DNA from: Luminiphilus sp051201685
Lineage (GTDB): Bacteria > Pseudomonadota > Gammaproteobacteria > Pseudomonadales > Halieaceae
Assembly: GCF_051201685.1 (NCBI RefSeq)
Contig: NZ_CP179213.1
Span: 3,038,001 to 3,102,000 of the forward strand
Direction: 5' to 3'
Length of the DNA: 64,000 nucleotides
Under the pieces are notes generated by a model. The model was not told the origin of the DNA, ran no database searches, and saw only the letters and a program-made list of their open reading frames with translations. The translations under genes were made by a program, and so were the position numbers. This document shows, piece after piece, positions 42,700-52,860 of this stretch (positions within the stretch are counted from its first letter, which is position 1; every line of letters begins with the position of its first letter).

Positions 42700-44529
42700 T
42701 TAATCAAGATCCACCAAGCAATCCTTGCAAGTTAACAAAGCCTTGGGTTCATGAATGTCGATTAATGTTCCATAGAGTTTCGCGATGCCACTCAGCGCCG
42801 ATAAAACTTTTGGCTCACCTATGGACACATCTAACTGTTCTAACAGTTCTTTGAGAATTATCTCCTCAGGAGAAAGTTCCTGACCATAATATTCAACTTG
42901 ATAATCTTCCAATTCAGCCAGGCTGGCCGCATACGTGAGTGCATCGTCAACGCCCCCAATCTCATCTACCAACCCGATGTCTTTAGCGCTGGTTGCAATC
43001 CAGACCCTGCCGCCAGCAATCGCTTTGATATCGTCATAGGTTTGAGACCTTGATTCAGCGACGAAGTTAATAAATCGGTCGTATGCCTCTGAGCCCCAGC
43101 TTGAAAAGATTTTATCGAGGTCATCGTCAATTGCCTGAGTCGGGTCCCAACCACCATGCTTGGAAGTCACAACACCATCGAAGCTTACGCCAATGTAATC
43201 CATAGCGTTTTCCAATGTTGGCAGGGCAATCGCCACACCTATAGAGCCCGTAATGGTTGTAGGCTCAGCAAAGATATAATCCGCGGGAGTTGAGATATAC
43301 ACACCGCCAGAGGCAGCGTAGTCGCCCATAGAAACGATCACCTTGATGCCCTTTCTTTTGGCAGCCAGCAACTCATCTCTCATCATTTCACTGGCAATAA
43401 TGGAGCCACCAGGGCTATTGACTCTGAAGACTATTGCTTTCGTACTTTCGTCTTCGTGTGCTTTCCTAATCTGTTTTACAACCCCGTTGGCACCAGCCAC
43501 GCCCTGAGAGATTTCTCCCTCCCTGATTGCGCCTTCGGCAGTAATAACGGCAATTTGGTTACCACTATCCGAGGAATCATCAGTTATTTGTTTCGCGTAC
43601 TCTGCATAAGAAATGGTTTTGTAAGTTTCTGTTTCAGCTTCCTCGTCTAACCCAAACTCCTCAATCATGTATTTACGGAACTCAGGAAATGATTTGGTGC
43701 CATCGATAAGGTTGTTGGCTTGTGCATAGGCAATGTTTCCTATGGCAGCCTCACCAAAAAATCCCACGTAGTTATCTGCAAAAGATTGGATGTCATCTGA
43801 TTCAATTCCACGCCCTTCCGCCATCAAAGATTTCATTTCCTCCCAAATAGGAAAGAGCAGAGCTTCTCGCTGCATCCTGTCATTCTCAGACATACTAGAT
43901 CTCCAACTTGTTTCAGTTGCAGATTTAAAATCTCCCTGTGAATAGTTGTGTACCGTTATTTTCAGGTTTTCGAAAAGGTCTTTATTGTAGTTTCTCATTC
44001 CACCAAGACCTCTGACGCTTATGCTTCCGACCGGGTGAACCCATACTTCAGATGCTTGAGAGGCCATGAGATAAGATGTGGTAGACAGACGATCATTAAA
44101 AGCAATGACTCTCTTACCAGAATCTCGAAGGGCTTTTAGCTCTTTTGCAACATTGACTGCTGTCGTTGGCCCAGCAAAACCAGTGGATGAGAAATCAACG
44201 ACCACCGCAGGAATACTGTCATCATCAGCCGCTGCCCTTATGAGCTTTATGAGATCTCGCGTTTGAATTTGAGTGCTGGAAGCGTCTGTAACGGTGGTCA
44301 ATAAAGACTCTGAGTTGAAAACTTCTTGATCAACTACCATTCCCTCTGGGTCGATCAGCAGCGCTTTGCCGGCCGGATCCTCAACGTCTGGCCCAGAAGC
44401 GGTTAGCGCTTTAATTATTGCAATCACAAAAAACATGACAATGAGGGCGGTACCCAAGTCCAGCACAATGGATCGTACTTTTTTTAGAAATCGACCAAGC
44501 CAAGAAAAAATAGATGTAAACGCACTCAT
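42700..44529 (-). CDS. sppA: Signal peptide peptidase SppA, long (67 kDa) type
   Basis: 609 residues from ATG 44529 (an upstream in-frame start at 44619 adds 30 non-homologous residues). One N-terminal membrane anchor (IVLDLGTALIVMFFVIAIIK) precedes two tandem ClpP-like domains. The catalytic lysine is expected in YSQGDFKSATE of the first domain and the nucleophilic serine in SMGDYAASGGVYISTPADYI of the second, as in E. coli SppA. It cleaves leftover signal peptides in the inner membrane, facing the periplasm. It stands alone; a large gene-free region lies upstream. Confidence 0.93.
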   Translation of the reverse strand: MSAFTSIFSWLGRFLKKVRSIVLDLGTALIVMFFVIAIIKALTASGPDVEDPAGKALLIDPEGMVVDQEVFNSESLLTTVTDASSTQIQTRDLIKLIRAAADDDSIPAVVVDFSSTGFAGPTTAVNVAKELKALRDSGKRVIAFNDRLSTTSYLMASQASEVWVHPVGSISVRGLGGMRNYNKDLFENLKITVHNYSQGDFKSATETSWRSSMSENDRMQREALLFPIWEEMKSLMAEGRGIESDDIQSFADNYVGFFGEAAIGNIAYAQANNLIDGTKSFPEFRKYMIEEFGLDEEAETETYKTISYAEYAKQITDDSSDSGNQIAVITAEGAIREGEISQGVAGANGVVKQIRKAHEDESTKAIVFRVNSPGGSIIASEMMRDELLAAKRKGIKVIVSMGDYAASGGVYISTPADYIFAEPTTITGSIGVAIALPTLENAMDYIGVSFDGVVTSKHGGWDPTQAIDDDLDKIFSSWGSEAYDRFINFVAESRSQTYDDIKAIAGGRVWIATSAKDIGLVDEIGGVDDALTYAASLAELEDYQVEYYGQELSPEEIILKELLEQLDVSIGEPKVLSALSGIAKLYGTLIDIHEPKALLTCKDCLVDLD

Positions 44530-45134
44530 AAAACTCTCCAACTTACTATCATCCTGAATGTGAGGTTGCTTCGGTAACCTTGATAATTGCTTCAAAACCA
44601 ATAAATGACCGGCGGTCAATTATGTAGGTGGCCAGCAGTCATTACAACCGTAGGTGAGATTTTTGACTGGACTGCGACGATGAACCCAGGCTCATCAGCG
44701 TTACTGTGAGGGAGTAACAGTGGCATTTTCGGGGTGCTACTGTAACCAAGAATAGCGGTTCGCAGCGTACGCACTGATGTAGGGTTATTGGCGCAAACCA
44801 CAGTCAATGATATATGGTATCAGTAATGGAGTCCTTTGTAATGCTCCCCTCAGCAGGCCTTGCAGGCACGAAGCCCAAAGGCACGAAACAAGCCTGAGTG
44901 TGTTGCTAGCTGTCCGCTCAATCTCATCATGCAACCGGCCCTTAGGCGGACTTCAAATGTTGATAGAAAGGTCTGAGGAAGCGCCGCTGCTCACTGGCCA
45001 CCGCCAAGGGTTTGCCTTATCCGCCTATGCGGCGAACAGGGCCTTGCGCCTGTTCAAATGATCGTCACTACCACTCTGGCTTTTCACAGGTCAGAGGCTA
45101 CTTCCAATAATGGACTATCGACTTTCCTAGTAAA
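44530..45134. other. Gene-free region upstream of sppA
   Basis: About 600 bp with no supported gene. Structures: GTTACT/AGTAAC around 44700, and GAACAGG/CCTGTTC with an 8-nt loop near 45037-45058. Neither has a T-run. Any sppA promoter lies here but no strong -35/-10 pair was found. Confidence 0.35.
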
Positions 45135-45299
45135 TCACCAACCCGAATTCAGCAGGCTATGCACAAACAGCGACATACGAGCAGCAAAGCGGCGTCGCGA
45201 GTATTCCAAAGATGACAACTCGCCGCCAATTCCCTCAATTAGGTTAACAAATAGCTGGCCTTCAAGTACTTTCGCTACATCGATGGCGTGCGCATAACG
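45135..45299 (-). pseudogene. Possible C-terminal remnant of a regulator-like gene
   Basis: A 54-codon minus-strand frame without a usable start codon (a TAG precedes it at 45302-45300). It reads AHAIDVAKVLEGQLFVNLIE, then GIGGELSSLEYSRRRFAARM and SLFVHSLLNSGW before a stop. The amphipathic-helix pattern looks like real coding sequence, perhaps the last helices of a TetR-type protein. It lies immediately before a divergent DUF1254 gene, where a regulator would be expected. Evidence is weak. Confidence 0.25.
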
Positions 45300-45331
45300 C
45301 TAATTTATTGCCCGGAGCTCGGAGATTTTGC

Positions 45332-46441
45332 ATGACCCCATCAATCCGCAACACGATGATTTCTACATTTGGCCGACCCGTCGCCCTATTGACCCTGAGC
45401 TGCGCGCTAATGAGCTTTAACCATAGCGCCATCGCCGGCGACGAGTGCCCAGCGCCGGCGCTCACAGTCAAAGAGAGCCCCATTACGCCAGTAGATCAGC
45501 AAAACTACTCTCTGGCCGAGACCCAAGTGATCTTTGCTGACTATGTGCGAAAAATTGCTAAGGGCACTTGCAGCGGCGGTGTGGGTCAGCTGATGCACCT
45601 CCGCAATACGCCTGACCCTACTGACCGCACCATTTTGCGCATTAACTTTGACACCATTTATTCGTTTTTAATTCTAGACCTCACCACGCCGGCAACGATT
45701 ACGCTGCCCGAGGCCAATGGCCGCTATCAAAGTGCCGAGGTTTTAGATGAGGAGCATTACATTCCGTTCATTTTTCAAGAGCCCGGCCGCTACGAGCTCA
45801 CTCAGGAAAACGTGGGTGGGCAATACGCTATTGTGATCTTCCGCACTCAGGTGACGATGGGCGATGATGAAGACCTAAAAGCGGTGCATGCATTGCAAGA
45901 TCAAATTCAGCTCGAGCAGGAAAGCCCGGGTAGCTACGCAGCCACTAACGCTTGGGACATGGATGAAATCCTCGCTATGCGCAAGACCTACCAAACCCGC
46001 GCGGTGCGCGATCAAGTACCCTCAGAGAAGATGGCTGGCGCCCGCGGAGAACTCACACATGACATGCACAACTTCGGTCCCGCTGTGGGTTGGGGTGGGC
46101 AAACCAAGGAAGGGGCGATCTACCTGTTTATTGATGATAAACCCAGTGCACCGCAAACGCTTACCGTTAAAGATGTACCCATGGCCGACAATGCATTCTG
46201 GTCAATCACAGTGTACGACCGCGACGGTTACCCTCAGGGCGAGCACTTTAGTCTAAACAGCACCTTTGCCACCGAGAACGATCAGGGTGAGGCCGTCGTG
46301 CACTTTGGTGGCTCTCCTGATCAAGAGAATTACCTCGAGATCTATGAAGGGTGGAACGCCACCTTCCGCATATACTCTCCCGAGGCTGAGTACTTTAATG
46401 GCAGCTGGGAAGTGCCCAAGCCAGAGCTGGTAGCCGACTAA
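45332..46441 (+). CDS. Secreted DUF1254/DUF1214 protein, short form (plus-strand paralogue)
   Basis: 369 residues from ATG 45332 (GGAG upstream). Signal peptide ends in NHSAIAG. A DUF1254-like part (YSLAETQVIFADYVRKIAKG, RINFDTIYSFLILDLTTPAT) is followed by DUF1214 features (DNAFWSITVYDRDGYPQGEH, WNATFRIYSPEAEYFNGSWE). It is clearly paralogous to the convergent gene at 46575-47663, with parallel motifs throughout and two cysteines in each mature N-terminal half. Shorter than the 507-residue member at 4709. Periplasmic; function unknown. Confidence 0.82.
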   Translation: MTPSIRNTMISTFGRPVALLTLSCALMSFNHSAIAGDECPAPALTVKESPITPVDQQNYSLAETQVIFADYVRKIAKGTCSGGVGQLMHLRNTPDPTDRTILRINFDTIYSFLILDLTTPATITLPEANGRYQSAEVLDEEHYIPFIFQEPGRYELTQENVGGQYAIVIFRTQVTMGDDEDLKAVHALQDQIQLEQESPGSYAATNAWDMDEILAMRKTYQTRAVRDQVPSEKMAGARGELTHDMHNFGPAVGWGGQTKEGAIYLFIDDKPSAPQTLTVKDVPMADNAFWSITVYDRDGYPQGEHFSLNSTFATENDQGEAVVHFGGSPDQENYLEIYEGWNATFRIYSPEAEYFNGSWEVPKPELVAD

Positions 46442-46574
46442 CCCGCCCTCTTTCTGCGCTCGGGATGCACCGCGCGCAGAATTTTCAACTCAATTATGGC
46501 AAGGCGGCTATGGAGAGCCTCTGGTTCAGCAACACAGCCCGAAGATTCCCAACCTTGGCAGAAAGCCCCGACGC

Positions 46575-47663
46575 TCATTCAGCGAGCTGCAGCTCCGGTC
46601 GCACCCACGAGCCATCAAAGTAGGCTGGCTGAGGGGTGTAAATGCGCAATGTAGCGTTCCACCCGGCGTAGACCGGCAGGTAATTGTCTGCCGAGGGATC
46701 GCCGCCAAAATTGAGCACAGTGTCACCGTCGGCATTCGGTTTGGCAAAGGAGCTATTCATATTGAAGGGCTCAGATGCAACGAAGCCGTCAGCGTCGTAA
46801 ACGGTGATTGACCAAAACGCATTATCTGCGTGGGGCACGTTGTTAAGCGTTAGCGTCTGATGCTCCATCGAGTCCGGAGTATAAAAAAGATAGACCGCGC
46901 CCTCTTTGGGCTGCCCGCCCCAACCAATCGCGACGCCCACGTTATTCAAGTCGTGATCAATCTCACCCTGCTTGCCGAACATATCCTCCGACTTGTAACC
47001 CTTTTCATCGCGAAGAATCTGCAGCTCCTTACGCATGGCCATAATGGCTTCTCGATCCCAACGATCTGTGAATAGCAATTCACCCGGATCTGCCTGCTCA
47101 ACACGGACCAAGTCCTGAAGCGCGTTGGCCTCTTTGATATCCGCGGGATCCTGCATATTCATCTGGGTCCGGATACCCACCAACACGTAGCGACTTCCCG
47201 AATTCTCACGCGTCAACGTGAAACTACCGGCCTCCGTCACCACAAAAGGCATCCAATGGCCTTCGTTGAGCACCTGAGCAGACTGATAGCGACCGCCCGT
47301 TTCCGGCAGGGTGATCGTTGCTGGCGAGTTAAGGTCGAGCAGCACCCAGGAGTAAAGCGTATCGAAGTTAACGCGGGCGAAGGCTTTGTGGTTGGGGTCT
47401 GAGGGAACACGCTCGTGCATCAGCACTCCCATGCCGCTCGAGCAAGTCGCTTGTGCGATCTTCTGAATATAGGCGCCGGCAAAAATCGACTGAGTCTCCG
47501 CGGTCGCGTAATTGTCCGCGGTCAGTGGCGTAAATTCCTCAGCCTCAATACGTACCGCAGGTGGCGGACACGCAGCCTCCTCAGCTAACACCTGCTGCGT
47601 CAAAGCGGGCGAAACGAGCGCTGCGACTGACAGCATGACAGGCATAAAAAAACGGCTGGACAT
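46575..47663 (-). CDS. Secreted DUF1254/DUF1214 protein, short form (minus-strand paralogue)
   Basis: 362 residues with a signal peptide ending in QQVLA. Motifs match those of the neighbour: YATAETQSIFAGAYIQKIAQ, RVNFDTLYSWVLLDLNSPAT, DNAFWSITVYDADGFVASEP and WNATLRIYTPQPAYFDGSWV. The two genes converge with 133 bp between stops, an inverted duplication of the same family. ATG 47663 has GAGAGG upstream. Periplasmic; function unknown. Confidence 0.82.
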   Translation of the reverse strand: MSSRFFMPVMLSVAALVSPALTQQVLAEEAACPPPAVRIEAEEFTPLTADNYATAETQSIFAGAYIQKIAQATCSSGMGVLMHERVPSDPNHKAFARVNFDTLYSWVLLDLNSPATITLPETGGRYQSAQVLNEGHWMPFVVTEAGSFTLTRENSGSRYVLVGIRTQMNMQDPADIKEANALQDLVRVEQADPGELLFTDRWDREAIMAMRKELQILRDEKGYKSEDMFGKQGEIDHDLNNVGVAIGWGGQPKEGAVYLFYTPDSMEHQTLTLNNVPHADNAFWSITVYDADGFVASEPFNMNSSFAKPNADGDTVLNFGGDPSADNYLPVYAGWNATLRIYTPQPAYFDGSWVRPELQLAE

Positions 47664-47899
47664 AAACCTCTCCTCTAAGAGAACAACTGGGACAACGGTT
47701 CAGGGACTGTTATTGACACTGCAGGGCTCTCAAATGCAGTAGCGTTACTCTAACCGTAACTCAGACGAGCAGGGGGTGAAATAGTTGTCCCAGCAGAAAT
47801 CGCCACGGTGGGATCAAGTCAGGCGCTTTGTCGCACAATGATAATCGAGTACGATCGGGAGAAATAAGGACAGGTAGAGCGGCAAACAACATAGTGCCC

Positions 47900-50416
47900 A
47901 TGTCAGAACATATCAAACGTAAGCATCATGGCAGGATCGGCAAGGCTATCGCCTTTGCTTTGACCTTCGGTGTGATCGGTGATTTGAGTGCTTATCCCGG
48001 CTCTCTTGGAACAGCCCTCAGCCTAGCTTGCCAACTCAGGATCGGTGCCGCGGGTGGCGCGGAGGCCCACGCCCAAAACTTGTATGACGCTGCCGATGCG
48101 GTCGTTCAAAATAAGTGCATTGGTTGTCACATTGAGGATGGCCTTGCCCCCAAGGCGGGAGCCTCACTGGCGTTGCGTCAAACATCGGACCCGACCTACC
48201 TTGATTTTAACTTTTCAAATTTCCACGCCCTCTCGGAAGCTCGTAGTTCTCAATACATACTAAATAAAGCACAGGGGGCGGCGCACGGTGGCGGCGCTGT
48301 TATTGAGCCCTTCTCCTCAGACTATAAATTACTCGCTGACTTTTTACATTCGTTGGAGCTCGGTTCGACTTGCAGTCCATCTTCACTAAAGAAAACAGCT
48401 GGCGATGTTACCCCCGACACCTTGTGGAGCGGGGTAAACAGCTTGAGTGCCCCTCAGCTCTATCGCAAAGCTGCCGTTGTCCTAAGTCGACGGGTACCCA
48501 CGGCAGAAGAGCATGACCGACTGAGCCGCGGCGACATTACGCTAGATGCAGCGATTGATGAACTCATGGCCGGTCAAGGCTTCCATGACTTTCTGGTAAC
48601 GGGCGCAAATGATCAGTTATTAACCGATGCTTTTACCAACGGGCTGTTTCCCATCTCATTGGACGGTCTGTGGTGGCCGGAAGCTGGTACGGCTAATCTC
48701 GCTCTTTTTGAAAACTTAGAGCGGGACGAAGAGCTTTACAATAACAATGAAGCTTGGGAGCTGTGGATAGCGAAAAATTATGGACACGCTCGTGCCCCCG
48801 TCGAACTCATTGCGTATGTGGTTGAAAACGATAAACCTTATACCGAAATATTAACTGCCGACTATACGATGGTGACGCCGCTAACTGCGGACACTTTGAA
48901 TGCCCAGCTTGAAAATCCATGGGAACAAGCCGTTGTTTACAACGGCGAATACACCGAGTTCCATAAAGAATTTAGACCAGCCAAAAACTTTGGCACATTT
49001 AACTCCCCCCCCGGCGAAGAAATTTGCAATCCCATTCAGGTGGGCAACTGCTATCCCAGCTCTTGGGACCCGTTTGAGTGGCCACATGCGGGCGTTCTAA
49101 ACACGATGGCATTCTTAACGCGCTACCCGACAACTGAAACCAACCGAAACCGTGCGCGTGCTCGGTGGACCTACAAGTTCTTTTTAGGGCTCGATGTGGA
49201 AGCGTCAGCGGCTAGAACCACCGATGCGGCGGCGCTGGCCGATAAAAACAATCCAACCCTGTTAAATCCTGCTTGTACGGTATGCCATCAAACGCTAGAT
49301 CCGGTAGCGGGCGCCTTTCAAAACTATGGGGAAGTGGGCAATTTCAGGGACAGCGATTTTACGGATACTCTGCCCTGGTCTTATAAGCTCGATCCGGAAT
49401 CGGGCTACGTCAGCGGGGATACCTGGTTTCGCGATATGAGAACGCCAGGGATGAACGGCAACTCTGCCCCGGACGCATCAAACAGTCTGCAATGGTTGGC
49501 ACAGCAAATTATTGCAGACCCAAGGTTCCCGGTAGCCACCGTCGAGTTTTGGTGGCCTGCCGTCATGGGCCGGGCTTTATTGAAAGCTCCAGAAGATCCT
49601 CAACTCCCCAATTACAATGAAGAGCTTGAGGCCTTTAGCCTGCAACGCTATGAAGTGAATAAGCTGGCTGGCGCCCTCGTGCAAAATCAATTTAAGTTGA
49701 AAGCATTGCTGCGAGAAATGGTCCTATCACCCTGGTTCGCCAGCGGTGAGGTTGTAAGCCAAAACGCTAAGCTTTTTTCAGTGGCTAGCCTCGGTACCCG
49801 ACGGCTGCTCACACCGGAAGAACTTGACGATAAGACGAAATCACTTTTTGGATTTAAGGTTTGGGAGCGAGCGGAAGAAAACATTCTTCCCGAATCCGTC
49901 ACCTACGTGTCGGGTTGGGTCAATATAGCGCTAGGAGGCATCGACTCCTACCAAGTTAAGTCTAGAGCCAGAGAGGTTTCAAGTCTTTCTCTCGCTGCCG
50001 TGGAGCAGCACGCATCTGGAGTAGCTTGTGTTGTCGCCGAAATAGAGGCTGAAACCGTTGATGGCCAACGACAATATTTAAATACCGTCGACTTTTCTTC
50101 GACTCCCACAGACTCCGAGGAGCTGCGAGCGGTGTTGGTAAATTTGTATTCGCGCCTACACGGGCGCAGCGTGGCGGCGGAATCTGATGACGTCGAGTTG
50201 CTGGTAGATTTGTTGCTCGAAGCACAGAAGACTCACGAGTCACACACGAGCTGCTATTTTTGGGATGATCTTTCCTATGAAAAGCTGGGGGACGATCTGG
50301 ATACGAGAGGGGTTCGGCAACAGGCCAACACGACACCGGTTGAACAAGCAAATACCTGGGCTTGGCGCCTTATATTCGATTACATGGTGGCTCACTATGA
50401 TTACATCAATGAGTAA
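47900..50416 (+). CDS. Large exported c-type-haem-motif protein (DUF1588/DUF1592-like)
   Basis: 838 residues from ATG 47900; an upstream TTG at 47828 is less likely. An N-terminal hydrophobic stretch (RIGKAIAFALTFGVIGDLSA) directs export. Two haem-binding motifs are present: CIGCH at residues 73-77 and CTVCH at about 459-463, the second in NPTLLNPACTVCHQTLDPVA, typical of DUF1588-type proteins. The C-terminal half is helical (LQRYEVNKLAGALVQNQFKL, MVLSPWFASGE). Families of this kind are found with an exported DUF1501-like partner, as here. The reaction is unknown. Confidence 0.65.
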   Translation: MSEHIKRKHHGRIGKAIAFALTFGVIGDLSAYPGSLGTALSLACQLRIGAAGGAEAHAQNLYDAADAVVQNKCIGCHIEDGLAPKAGASLALRQTSDPTYLDFNFSNFHALSEARSSQYILNKAQGAAHGGGAVIEPFSSDYKLLADFLHSLELGSTCSPSSLKKTAGDVTPDTLWSGVNSLSAPQLYRKAAVVLSRRVPTAEEHDRLSRGDITLDAAIDELMAGQGFHDFLVTGANDQLLTDAFTNGLFPISLDGLWWPEAGTANLALFENLERDEELYNNNEAWELWIAKNYGHARAPVELIAYVVENDKPYTEILTADYTMVTPLTADTLNAQLENPWEQAVVYNGEYTEFHKEFRPAKNFGTFNSPPGEEICNPIQVGNCYPSSWDPFEWPHAGVLNTMAFLTRYPTTETNRNRARARWTYKFFLGLDVEASAARTTDAAALADKNNPTLLNPACTVCHQTLDPVAGAFQNYGEVGNFRDSDFTDTLPWSYKLDPESGYVSGDTWFRDMRTPGMNGNSAPDASNSLQWLAQQIIADPRFPVATVEFWWPAVMGRALLKAPEDPQLPNYNEELEAFSLQRYEVNKLAGALVQNQFKLKALLREMVLSPWFASGEVVSQNAKLFSVASLGTRRLLTPEELDDKTKSLFGFKVWERAEENILPESVTYVSGWVNIALGGIDSYQVKSRAREVSSLSLAAVEQHASGVACVVAEIEAETVDGQRQYLNTVDFSSTPTDSEELRAVLVNLYSRLHGRSVAAESDDVELLVDLLLEAQKTHESHTSCYFWDDLSYEKLGDDLDTRGVRQQANTTPVEQANTWAWRLIFDYMVAHYDYINE

Positions 50417-51674
50417 AACCATGGGTTTGACGCGGCGAAAATTCTTGGCCAGCACGGCAGCCCTAATCGCCTCAAGTCGAGTTTCATTGGTGCAAGGTTC
50501 TTCTCCGTATGATGGACCTTACCTGATGACGATTCATGCAAACGGGGGATGGGATTTATCGCTCTTTTGTGACCCTAAGGTAAATGTGCCCGGAGAGTTG
50601 CCAATTACCAACTGGTCTGAGGCAAGCGATACTCAGTCGATCGGCAATATCTTATTTGCGCCGATCGCAAACAATGATGACATGTTCCGAAAAATAGCCG
50701 CGGATTCGTTGGTGATAAATGGTGTCGACACACAAACCAATGCGCACCAAACAGGCGAGCGCCACACGTGGACAGGTTCCGCAAGTGAGGGCCGCCCCAC
50801 CCTAGCAGCCCTGTATGCGGCTGCGAAAGCTCCCAATGCGCCAATAGCATTGATCAACAACGGAGTCTTTGGTGCTGATCAGGCGCTTGTGCGCACCGCC
50901 AGAATCTCACCGGGTGGATTGAAAGATTTGGTGCGCCCCCGCGATAGCACTGAAGAAGCTCTGCTTGCGAAGTATAAAACTCGAGGACTCAATGTCCTGA
51001 GCGAGCAAGAAAGGTATAACGACGCGCTGGCTAACCGTATGGGCGCCTTTGAAACCGGTATGCAAGGCAGAACATTATTAGACAAGCTGTACCAGAACCT
51101 GCCAAACGAGATGCCGCAATCTCAAGGCGTGTACCAAGGAGAAAGTAACCTAAAAGCGCAGATACAAATTGGTTTAGTGGCGTTCAGCACTGGAACCACC
51201 GCAAGCGTTGAATGCGGCGCCGGTGGCAACTGGGACACGCACTCAAGTGGTGAGTTTTCGCAAGTTCAAAACATTCAGGCTCTGAATGACGCGCTAATCT
51301 ATCTTTGGGACATGGCTGACGAACTCGAAATCAGGGACAAATTGGTGGTTGTCGTGTCCTCTGATTTTGGCAGAACGCCCTACTACAACTCCTTTGGCGG
51401 CAAGGACCATTGGCCCATTAACTCCTACCTTATTATGCAGGGAAGTGCTGACTGGGGTGGTCGCAGCGTAGGACAAACCGATGCCTTACAAAATGCTGAA
51501 AAAATTGATCCGTCGACTCTGAAAGTATCGAACTCAGGTTCGCTAATTTATCCAAAGCACGTTCATCATGCATTGCATCGCTATTTGGGCATTGATGACT
51601 TCGCCGCTCAAGTTGGTTACGGCTTTCCGCAAACGGAACAGTATGATTTTTTCAACCCAAATCTCATGACCTAA
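50409..51674 (+). CDS. Tat-exported DUF1501-like protein
   Basis: 421 residues from ATG 50409, which overlaps the preceding gene by 8 bp (ATG 50397 or 50421 also possible). A twin-arginine signal is present (LTRRKFLASTAALIASSRVS), so it is exported folded, perhaps with a metal. The body resembles DUF1501/sulfatase-fold proteins: GVDTQTNAHQTGERHTWTGS, ECGAGGNWDTHSSGEFSQVQ, VVVSSDFGRTPYYNSFGGKD and a late KHVHHALHRYLGI. The D/H residues in these motifs are likely metal ligands. Function is unknown but linked to the upstream haem protein by overlap. Confidence 0.7.
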   Translation: MSKTMGLTRRKFLASTAALIASSRVSLVQGSSPYDGPYLMTIHANGGWDLSLFCDPKVNVPGELPITNWSEASDTQSIGNILFAPIANNDDMFRKIAADSLVINGVDTQTNAHQTGERHTWTGSASEGRPTLAALYAAAKAPNAPIALINNGVFGADQALVRTARISPGGLKDLVRPRDSTEEALLAKYKTRGLNVLSEQERYNDALANRMGAFETGMQGRTLLDKLYQNLPNEMPQSQGVYQGESNLKAQIQIGLVAFSTGTTASVECGAGGNWDTHSSGEFSQVQNIQALNDALIYLWDMADELEIRDKLVVVVSSDFGRTPYYNSFGGKDHWPINSYLIMQGSADWGGRSVGQTDALQNAEKIDPSTLKVSNSGSLIYPKHVHHALHRYLGIDDFAAQVGYGFPQTEQYDFFNPNLMT

Positions 51675-52125
51675 GTTTTTCTCTGCGGCGTTACCGCTGC
51701 ACTGCTCTCAGAGCACTTGGCGAACCCTGGAGTTCGCACACCACGCAGCAACGCGCTGGGAGTCGTCTTCAGTAATCGTGAGTGAAATAAAGCTCCCTCA
51801 AACCAAGTGAGAGAGGTGCTGCAAACCCAAGGCAACGGAACGCGGGCGGAGCTGTTCCAGCACTGCACAACCCCAACACCATCGACATTAACCGGGATCT
51901 GCCTAGGGAAGGTCGGATGTAAAACAAGTCTGCCGAAATACAGAGATGGCCAACTAGGGGTGATCAGTTTGATCAACCATAGTTTCGCAGGGGTATACAC
52001 CTGACGGTCGACATCACCTCTGCACGCGACTGATTTGCTACACAGTGAAAGATCGCGCCTGCAACTGAAATGATAACTGCTATGCTGAAGCCTTTCTGAC
52101 ACCAACATGCTAGAGGGAAAGCCCC
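51675..52125. other. Intergenic region, no gene seen
   Basis: A short perfect hairpin, TGCTCT-C-AGAGCA at 51704-51716, lies 30 bp after the DUF1501-like stop and may aid termination. The rest shows nothing I can support except the ribosome binding site GAGGGAA before the GTG at 52126. Confidence 0.35.
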
Positions 52126-52860
52126 GTGAAATTATTCTACTCGCCGTTCCATACATTTATTCATAAGGTCCTCGTTACCATTCATGAAGCCGGTCTGTGG
52201 GATGACGTCACCTTTGTGCCTACCTACCCTTTCAAAAACCGCGAGGGCGAGGACCAGGGCGATGCCTACTCAATCGCCGCACTAAACCCACTCAATAAAG
52301 TGCCAACCCTAGCGCTCGATAGCGGCCAAGTGGTGTATGGCAGTCAGGCCGTTGTTGAATGCATCGACAGCATGAGCAAGTCTGGCAAGCACCTGTATCC
52401 CCCTGCAGGACCCACTCGCTGGGACGCCATTACTCGCCTTGCTCTGGCAGATACCATGTTTGAGACCACGGTCATGCTGGTCATGGAAGGATGGAATCCC
52501 GAAGAAAATCAGCGCATTGAATTTTTCGAGTGGATCTGGCCAAAAATTATTCGTGGCTGTGACTCCCTAGAAGCCGCCTGCAAACAGGGCTTCGACGGCT
52601 TTGATATTGGCCAAGCGTCCATGCTTCACGCGATTAGTTATATGGATTTTAGAGTGAATTTCTATGACGCAAAAGATCCCCTGTATCCGGATTTTGATTG
52701 TTTCGATGGGCGCCCTAACCTGAAAGCCTGGTGGGAGGAATCTATCCAACGGCCTTCGGTAACAAGCCACTACAATCGCGACTTTGAAGGCGATGACTCA
52801 GCAGCGTTTTTACAAAAGAATGTTCAGGAAGTACTGGCAGCCCAGGGTGCTATAAAATGA
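52126..52860 (+). CDS. Glutathione S-transferase family protein
   Basis: 244 residues starting at GTG 52126, with GAGGGAA well placed. The N-terminal thioredoxin-like domain has MKLFYSPFHTFIHKVLVTIH, the cis-proline in LNPLNKVPTLALDSG, and the glutathione-binding Ser in VVYGSQAVVECIDS. The helical C-terminal domain follows (FEWIWPKIIRGCDSLEAACK; FDIGQASMLHAISYMDFRVN). Cytoplasmic. It is coupled to the next GST gene by an ATGA overlap; the two are different subfamilies and may act on the same substrate. Confidence 0.85.
   Translation: MKLFYSPFHTFIHKVLVTIHEAGLWDDVTFVPTYPFKNREGEDQGDAYSIAALNPLNKVPTLALDSGQVVYGSQAVVECIDSMSKSGKHLYPPAGPTRWDAITRLALADTMFETTVMLVMEGWNPEENQRIEFFEWIWPKIIRGCDSLEAACKQGFDGFDIGQASMLHAISYMDFRVNFYDAKDPLYPDFDCFDGRPNLKAWWEESIQRPSVTSHYNRDFEGDDSAAFLQKNVQEVLAAQGAIK

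Noticed and set aside
44807..45297. Two plus-strand open frames upstream of the DUF1254 gene
   Set aside because: Low-complexity, no start signals, and the second runs antisense to a more protein-like minus-strand frame (45135-45299).
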